64,000 bases of DNA from Auricularia sp. M13 (Eukaryota; Basidiomycota; Agaricomycetes; Auriculariales; Auriculariaceae), in assembly GCA_037042915.1 (NCBI GenBank), contig CM073197.1, forward strand, positions 3,472,001-3,536,000, read 5' to 3'. A program made the translations under genes and the position numbers. Shown piece by piece: positions 54,560 through 64,000 of the stretch. Under the pieces are notes generated by a model that did not search any database, was not told the origin of the DNA, and worked only from the letters and a program-made list of their open reading frames with translations. Positions within the stretch are counted from its first letter, which is position 1. Each line of letters begins with the position of its first letter.

Positions 54560-55097
54560 CCGTAGTGACCCCAGATCCGGCGCCGGCCCTAGATGCGAAC
54601 AAACTGTACATTTTCACGTCTCCTGCTCTAAGGAGCGCTTCCCCCCCTTCCAAATTTTACAGAATAAGATCTTGATTTACTTTGTGTATAGCTGTGGTGC
54701 AATGGAGGGGAAATGAGCTCTTACTCGAGGGCAATAGCTGAAAGCTTTATGCCGATGGATCCGGCCGAGCTTGCAAGCTCAATAATTCGACACCTGGAAA
54801 AGCCCTTCCCTTATAACCTCACAGAGTGACTTATTATAGTCTATTCTATGTCCAGAGAGACAATTTGGAGGGGAATATGGACAAAATGAAAGCCTACCAT
54901 GTGCCGGGTCGTCATGCCGGAGCTTTTAACCGCTTCCCGTCCCACCACATTGCAAGCCATCCCGTCCTCCAAAAAATCTGATTTAATTTGAGAAGCATAT
55001 TCAAGTATGATTCATTTCTCCTTGCAGAAAAAGAAGAGGAGGGAGTGAGGGGAAGGTAGAGAAACGGTCAGATTGGTCGGATCTGGGGTCACTACGG
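54560..55097. mobile_element. non-autonomous TIR element, copy 2
   Basis: 538 bp, the same length as copy 1 and alike throughout (CTGCTCTAAGGAGCGCTTCC, GCTGAAAGCTTTATGCCGAT, CCATGTGCCGGGTCGTC). The ends CCGTAGTGACCCC and its complement are flanked by TA. It differs from copy 1 at roughly 15-20% of positions by eye, and the two ends changed in step (TGATG to TAGTG), so the TIRs still pair. Confidence 0.85.
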
Positions 55098-58019
55098 TAA
55101 TTGCCGGAGCAAGGCAGTCGCAGCACAATAGCTGCCGATCGGGTCTGGCGGGGTATTTAATCCGCGCGGAGCACGAAGTGGGTTTGCTCACTCTCCCCTC
55201 CTCTCCTCTACCTGCTCATGGCCACCCCGCGCGACAGCTCGAGCGTCCCCGCAACCGGGGCGTACGGCGTCCGTCTCGCTCAACCGAGGTGCGCAGCAGC
55301 CGTCGGCGTCGCCGTTGCTCGTCGCTGACCTTAGCCACTGTTGTGCACCACCACCACCTCGCGCTCACCGTCCTCGTCGTCCACCTCGCCGGCTCCATCT
55401 TCGATATGCCGCATCGACCAACCCTTCCTCGACTTCATCCATGGTGCCCGTGGCTCAGAGCCGTCGTCGGTGCGTGGTTCGGCATGTGCCGGTGTTCGTG
55501 GCTAACGCGCTCCTTGTGCTCCGTCGCCATCGGCATCCGTCTCCACCACCAACCCCCATGTACACTCCATCTCCGCCATCGCCGTCGGTACTCGACACCT
55601 ACTTGCCCATACTTCGCGCTTGCCCTCCGGCTCGTGATGGAACAATAGGTCAGCTCTATCTAGGACCCTCGTCGTCGACCACCACTTGCTGACGTCGTTC
55701 GACAGACCCGCTGTTGCGACAGTCCTGCTTGACATGCTACATTCGTGTAGTTCTTGTTATAAGCATTATGCCACGCTGACCTGCACATTCAACTCTGGCA
55801 AATGCGGCACTGGTCACACATGTTCGTTGGGTCGTTGCACACTCTTGGCATGGCTGACCATCGCGACTGCAGGACGACGGCGGATGCGTCTCCTTTATGG
55901 AGACAAGTCCCGGACTGGCCGCGAGCTTCGAGCCGCGATCTCCTCAAGACCGACGGACGTGCGTCTCTGTTCCATGCTGGGCAGCGCGGCACTCACCCAC
56001 GCTGGCGCAGGACGATGACGGAGGACCACAATGAAGCAAGGCCTCCCGCGCCGTACGTGCCCATCCCGCTCGCCGTCCTCGTTCATCGCTGACGCGCGCG
56101 CTCGCAGCGCAAGTGCAGGGACAGCGGAATCCAACCAAGGGCGTCGCATGGCGGCACGTGGCAGAGACACAGTGGAGCTCTGAAGTCGGGCGAAATTCCA
56201 CGGTGGCTGGCTGAGCGCGCGTGGCACCTCGAGAAGCCTGAAGGTGTATCGCTACAGGCTAGCGGTACGCGCGGAAAGGCAAGCCGTACGCGCAGCCGGT
56301 CCCTGGGAGGAGGCTCGGCGGACGGCAGACACACCGCGCCCAAACCCTATCACGGTGGATTCGACAGCGCCTGTGGGCCGCAAGACGCAAGACCACGGGC
56401 GGTTCAGTGATAAAGCTGAACGATTAATTGGGGCATGGTCCCCAGCCGACACCACGACGCAAGACATGAACAGCAAGAAACGCGAACGATGCACGAGCAA
56501 GACACCCCACGAGGCGAGCAAGACACCCAACGAGGCGACCTCAAGAACAGGATCCACGACGTGCGATGTCAAGAGGACAAGACAGCAAGACTACGGCAGC
56601 AAGACCGCAAGACGTCAAGACCAGCGGATATACCTTTTTTTATTGGGATTTTCCTGGATTTTTGGGCTCGGTGCGGCCATTAACGCACCAGATAGGAGTG
56701 ACCTGCGCGACCATGGGGCATGGCGCGTGGGCGCGGACCCCGGGGCGGGATGGGTGGGCGCCGGGGTGGGGCAAGTGGTGCGGGGGCAGGGATGTAGTGT
56801 GGGGCCCTCCACCAACCGTCTGTGTCGTCTCCGGTCAAGTGAGTACTCTTGTCGCTGCGCGATACGACGATGATGGCTGATGATGTGCACTGGCAGGGCT
56901 CAAGCTGCAAGGCCTCAAGACTGTCGTGTCGTGTCTGATGTTTTGGATTTGGCTCTCCTTGGCTTCGTGGCTCGGTTTCTCGTTCTCGTTTGTGAGTGCG
57001 CTCGCTGACTCGGACTCGTCGCTCGTGCCGGTGCTGGGACCAGTGACTCGTGAGTGGATCGCATGAGCGTTGTGTGCTTGACGGTCGGCGCGGAAGATCA
57101 GGCTGCACGGTGCGTCCTTCGCTCATCGCTTCCATCGCCGCTGCCAGTTGCTAACGCGGGCGCTCAGATAGTTTCGGCTGATGCTTCAAGGCTGGATTGG
57201 CTCATTCTCGTGTTGATGATCGTGTTCGTGAGTGTGTTGTATGAGCTTTTTGTTCGTGACCGCCGGCGTGGAAGACCCAGTTGCAACGTACGTCCTTCGC
57301 CGCCATTACTTTCCCGCGCTGCCATATACTGACGTTCGCGCGCAGGTCTACTCTTCAAGCCCAAGACCGAAGATTGACAATACATCGCCCCGACCGTCTT
57401 CAAGACCTCGGGCTTGAAGGTGGCCGGGGCAGCACCACTTAGAGCGGGGCAAGTGGTCTGGTGCGAGGGCTAGTGGCGGGCGCCCAGACCGGGGTGGGAG
57501 GGTGGGGCGAGCAAGGTCTGCACACTTTCTGCGCCTGGTGCTACCGATATGCTGACGGGCCCGGAGCATATGCGTGCATCAAGACGTCGTCCATCCGCCC
57601 GTCCTCAAGTGAGTGTTTTCTTCGCTGCGTCTCTTGGATGGGGCTGACGTGGACGTCGCCAAGCACGCTAGCTGTCCGGATATGTGCACACTGCTGGCTG
57701 CGAGAGCTGCCAAGGAACCCGAAGAGGAGACACTCTGCATATGTAGCCAGTCGTGCTTTCTTTGTTGTCGCCAATGCAGTCGCGTTCATCGCACAGACCA
57801 TAGCACGTTCATCCGCTTGAGCTTCCAAGTTGCGCTACCAGTTAGAAAGAGCCCGAGCAAAGGTCAAGAAACGTCGTCGCCGTCGTTCCCGCCAGCGTCG
57901 AGCATCGAGCGGAAAGAACAAAGCAAGAGCAAGTTGGTCCCGGCGGCTCGTACCGCATCTATGCACGGCGCGCCAAGCCAACGGTGACGGCGATTGCATC
58001 TTGCCTCCAGCGTCGACGA
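55098..58019. other. region with splice-like motifs but no supported protein
   Basis: A TATTTAAT box (about 55153) and an ATG at 55218 (MATPRDSSSVPATG) could begin a small gene, but no exon chain held its frame convincingly. Between about 56770 and 57620 two related blocks occur (GGGGCAAGTGGT, then a TCAAGTGAGT donor followed by TTCGCTGCG), about 770 bp apart. This could be a spliced non-coding or decayed transcript. Confidence 0.3.
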
Positions 58020-58390
58020 ATGGGAGCTTGTTTCTCGAGCCCAGCGGTCAAAGGCAAAGGTCAGCGTCTCGCCGAGCCGTCGTCGTCGTCATCCGCTGCG
58101 AAGCCGAGCGACCCGCGCCAGGCCGCGCTCGCTGCTGCTGAAGCCCGCCAGAAAGCCGTAAGTCTTGCGACACGCTACGTGCGGCTGATTCAAGTTCATT
58201 GAAATTGTTCTTGTAGGCTCAAGGACGCGGTGCACCGCGCAAGGGCGAGTTATCTACGAAGCTTGCGAGCGGTGGGCCGACGGGCGCCGGTGCTGGCAGT
58301 GGCCAGGACTTGCCTGAGCGCATTGTGGTATGTGGTATAGCTGACGCGAGCGTTGACCGGGCTCATCTGAGCCCCATATAGTATGACTGA
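58020..58390 (+). CDS. small N-myristoylation-type protein, member 2 (85 aa)
   Basis: Three exons: 58020-58157, 58217-58327 and 58382-58390 (9 nt: Tyr-Asp-stop). The N-terminus MGACFSSP has Gly2 for myristoylation and Cys4 for palmitoylation. An Ala-rich helix (ALAAAEARQKAAQGRG) follows, then KGELSTKLASGG and the ending ERIVYD. It shares the plan with member 1 at 25022-25512, including the tiny last exon, but has a far shorter middle. I recall ascomycete proteins with the same MG...AEAR...RG...KGKLS...WD layout, which suggests a widely conserved but unnamed membrane-associated family. Confidence 0.7.
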
Positions 58391-58769
58391 GCATTGGTTG
58401 GGCTACGAGAATCTCAGAATACCCTGCACTATTACCCTGCGCACACGCTCACAGCTGCTGTACTGTGTACATCATCACATCTCTGGTACATTTTCAACAT
58501 GAATCTACACAGTAATAATAAACATGCCCCTACCGCCACGGACAGTCCTCGGTCTGCGCTGCTGCAAATTTTGCCGTTTGAACTTTGAAGACAAATGCTC
58601 AGTAATATTGGTCCGATACCTTCGCCAACTGCATCATGTCCAAGTTAACGTTTTCTGCGACTGTGTGTATCAAGACGACGAGATTCGTATTCTAAAACAC
58701 CAGATTCGTATACTGAGAAACGAAAACATTTGAGGATCGAGCCAGCGAGAAGCGTGAGGCCACATGACA

Positions 58770-61464
<2,695 letters not shown>

Positions 61465-62303
61465 CGACGTGCTGGCCGCGATTCTGAGGACCGCACGAAG
61501 AAACCGGGGCGCGCGGTGGGTGAAAAAGGGTGATGATGGGGGTTATGGAGGCCTGGCAGCGTTAGAACCAGACTGGAGGACGGTGCGGACAGCTAGAGCC
61601 AAAGGCTGATGGTATGCGGCGATGACACAGTGTCGGAGTTTCGGACAAAACAGGCGGCTCGGCTTTCCGTGCAGTAATCACCGTACTTCAGGTCTAGGAC
61701 ATCTCCCGCATAGTGTGCTCGTCCCTCCAGTCAAGCTAATCGTCGGAATGAATGCCTTTGATATTTAACTAGCTTTTATAGCACAAAAACTCGCTCGGCC
61801 TGAAATTTGGACTCCGCGGCATCAGTTCCTCAATGCGTCGGAGATGGGCGGAAAACCAACCAACCAAGCCAACCAAGCCAACCAAGAAACACAAATTATT
61901 TGCAAACTTCTCGGAAACGTAGTATCCTTTCTATATTGTTTATTCTGATCTCAATCGAGGGTTATGAAAGCCATCCAGCTCATAGTTCAGACGATATTGA
62001 CTGCCGCGGAGGCAAAACGGAAGCGGCACCAAAAGCTCGGGCTCAAGCTCCCGCTGTATGAGCGCAAACATCTCACCCACATAGTTATATCGATACACCA
62101 CAAGACTTAAAGAATAGGAATATCAGAGGACTTTGAGGTATATCTATTACTGTAATAAAAAAACCAATGCCACAATACAATATTAGCCAGTTTGCGGAAC
62201 CAAATTATTCGGTTCCGGCCGATTGCGGTGCTTCCGCCGCTTTTTTTCACCTGTTCCATTCTGCTCACTCTTGCTCGTACAACGATACACAACAACACAC
62301 GCC
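61465..62303. other. intergenic and left part of the Harbinger element
   Basis: Contains a CCAA-type simple repeat (61857-61890). The composition turns AT-rich from about 61740, which probably marks approach to the transposon. The palindrome CGGAACCAAATTATTCGGTTCCG lies at 62196-62218. I could not fix the terminal inverted repeat. Confidence 0.35.
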
Positions 62304-63550
62304 ATGGCTGTTACACGCCGCCAAGCTCAGAAAGCACCCGATAAAGCCTCTGGGCCGCCAATTGAGCCCGCTGTGGAGCAGCCCGCAACGGATGCCGCCC
62401 AGCCGTCGGTGCGTTTATCCTCCACGCTGCTTATCTGATCTAACATCATTCCAGACGCTATCACTGGCTGAGCGCCTGGGTCCCGCCGCTGGCACGGTCA
62501 GACAAGATGTCGACGCTGATTCAGAAGCAGTGCTGGGTTCCGACGACGACTCCGAGATGCCGTCCGAGCACGAGCATCAAGACGTGCCGCAACAAAGCGC
62601 AGTTTCTTTCCGTTGGACAAGCTATCAGGATCGCAAACTTGCCAGCGCTATCCGGGAGTTCGAGCCTTTTGTGCAACCGCACTCTGAGGTCGAGCGCGCA
62701 TGGGAGCGCGTGATAGACAGCTGCACCAGCGATCCACAGTTCGGTCGGGCACTGACCAGCAACGCTGCAAAGCAGAGGCTTGCCCGGCTGCTCAAGTTTG
62801 AAGAGGTGTGTGTTCTATGACCGGTGTTGCCATGGTACTGAAATTTGTGCAGAGAGCAGAGACGGCAGCCAAGCAGGCAACTGGAACAAATGAAGAGGTC
62901 ACTACGCACAAACAGGTGAGTTCATTTGTGCTTTGGCAATGTTGTCTAATCCTCGATAGGTGATGGAGGAGCTCCTTCAGCTTTGGAACGACCGAGACGT
63001 GATGAAGCACATGAATGCGAAGTCCGGTCGGACCGCAGCAAAGGCATCGGCCGAACGCCAGGCCGGAGAGGAGCTGCGCGAGGCTGCACTGGCCAACCTT
63101 GTGCCGCGAGAACAGCTTTCTGATATCTCGCAGCTGCCGGGAGCGACGCTTCGTGAGAAGGGAGCTCAGCGGAAACGGTGAGCATCTTCTACCGCGCAAA
63201 GGACCTCGGCTGAATGTCTCCTCAGAGTGCGGGAAGATCACACGATGCCATCCGACAAGGAGAATTCAGACAGTGCGGAGCCAGTCTCAAAGCGTGCTCG
63301 CCGCAGCAAAGGGAAAGCCAGCACCGTCGAGGCAATGTCGGACATTCTGGAGGCACGACGAAAGGTAACCGAGGAGCGCCTTGCCGCAGCACGAGCCCGT
63401 GAGGAGGAGCGGCATCAAGCGCAGATGGAGCAGGGCCGTGCAACGCTCGAGAGCATCCAGGCCCTTGCTCGTGTGCTTGAGCAGACTGTGCAGAGCGCAG
63501 AGCGTGATCGTACGTTATTCATGGGTCTGCTTGCCGGCAAAAAGATGTAG
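62304..63550 (+). CDS. PIF/Harbinger accessory protein (Myb/trihelix-like), 353 aa
   Basis: Five exons: 62304-62408, 62455-62805, 62853-62915, 62960-63177 and 63226-63550, in phase. After a disordered acidic N-terminus comes a basic helical DNA-binding-like domain beginning FRWTSYQDRKLASAIREFEP (Trp-led first helix) through TSNAAKQRLARLLKFEE. A middle part has LLQLWNDRDVMKHMNAK, an NLS-like KRARRSKGK, and a long charged coiled coil (about residues 275-345, EARRKVTEERLAAARAREEE). PIF/Harbinger elements carry a second gene of this type that imports and recruits the transposase. It lies tail-to-tail with the transposase (10 bp between stops), a compact convergent layout. Confidence 0.75.
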
Positions 63551-63560
63551 TATGGTACAA

Positions 63561-64000
63561 CTAGTCATCTAATTCCATCTCATCGCCCTCTCCAAAATCG
63601 ACCATATCATGATGCACATCAAACTCTCCAAAGCTAGACTCGAGTGCGGCCTGTATGAGAGTATCGTCGTCCTCGGGCAAAGGCTCGCCGTTCAAATATT
63701 CCGAGAGCGTAGGAGGCATGCAGTCAAAGTAGACGGCTGTTTTGTTTGGTGTGAAAATGCTGTGCGCGTTGGCGAGCAGAATGGCAACGAGGTAGTAAAT
63801 CCCGACAGGCTGCAAGAGAACCTTCTGGTTCTTCTTGAAGTCAAGGAACGCGAAGAGCTGGGTGATGTGTCCAAACGCCCATTCAACAGATTCCCGCACT
63901 TTACTCATGCGGGTGTTGTAGCGGCCCTGCTCGTCGGTGACATTGCCCTTGAATGGCGATTGCATGTGCTGGGAGAGCCCATAGGCAGGGTCGCCATAAA
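63561..64000 (-). CDS. PIF/Harbinger transposase, C-terminal part, cut by the window edge
   Basis: Minus-strand frame entering at the right edge with YGDPAYGLSQHMQSPFKGNV, then YNTRMSKVRESVEWAFGHIT and FAFLDFKKNQKVLLQPVGIY, ending at 63561. These are the DDE_Tnp_4 landmarks: the catalytic Asp in GDPAYG and the Glu in VRESVEW are both present, so this part looks intact. An acidic tail of about 60 residues follows (LPEDDDTLIQAALESSFGEF). The rest of the transposase and the right terminal repeat lie outside the window. Elements of this superfamily insert at 3-bp TWA targets. Confidence 0.9.
   Translation of the reverse strand, partial: YGDPAYGLSQHMQSPFKGNVTDEQGRYNTRMSKVRESVEWAFGHITQLFAFLDFKKNQKVLLQPVGIYYLVAILLANAHSIFTPNKTAVYFDCMPPTLSEYLNGEPLPEDDDTLIQAALESSFGEFDVHHDMVDFGEGDEMELDD

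Overview
The window looks like a gene-rich but repeat-scarred stretch of a basidiomycete nuclear genome, most likely an agaricomycete. The evidence is GC-rich coding sequence, many 43-60 nt introns with GTGCGY/GTACGY donors, divergent gene pairs with very short spacers, a caleosin, expanded lineage-specific kinase-like genes, and Helitron, PIF/Harbinger and LINE copies of kinds common in mushrooms. All exon coordinates were worked out by hand from splice signals, reading phase and family resemblance; no database was searched.

Left part (1-18.2 kb): the N-terminal Rep half of a Helitron (1 to about 4070, minus) abuts the last exon of an acidic low-complexity gene. Then come an apparently intact RPS24 gene (5243-5935), a kinase-like gene K1 (6516-8613), a truncated RPS24 pseudogene (9262-9736), the left arm of an inverted duplication carrying a jacalin-like lectin gene (10631-12690), and two further kinase-like paralogs, K2 (12806-15436, split by a 538-bp TIR element) and K3 (16130-18207).

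Middle (18.2-40.4 kb): a gene-poor stretch with minisatellites leads to a small N-myristoylation-type gene (25022-25512), a signal-peptide/one-TM protein (25731-26478) and the third RPS24 copy (26783-27472). These are followed by gene L (28140-30244, a domain resembling the K-family N-terminus), a divergent kinase-like gene K4 (30986-33167), the right arm of the inverted duplication with the second lectin copy (33301-35430), an AlkB-type dioxygenase (36635-37782) and a K-family relic (about 39400-40150).

Right part (40.4-64 kb): a 5'-truncated LINE with a perfect 14-bp target duplication sits just upstream of a basic nuclear-type gene (43430-45160). Housekeeping genes follow: a DUF4870/Tic20-like membrane protein (46293-47021) divergent from the dynactin actin-related protein ARP1 (47071-49033), and a caleosin (49592-50875). 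After a minisatellite and gene-poor tract with a second copy of the TIR element come the second N-myristoylation-type gene (58020-58390), a PRP4-type splicing kinase (58770-61464), and a PIF/Harbinger element (accessory gene 62304-63550; transposase 63561 to the window edge).

The most unusual content is the K family: two-domain proteins with a shared N-terminal module and a degenerate kinase-like C-terminal domain (DWH catalytic-loop and DFA metal-loop motifs). They occur in several copies and twice lie tail-to-tail with the same lectin gene. A second candidate novelty is a pair of small N-myristoylation-type proteins whose genes both end in a 9-nt exon encoding aromatic-Asp-stop.
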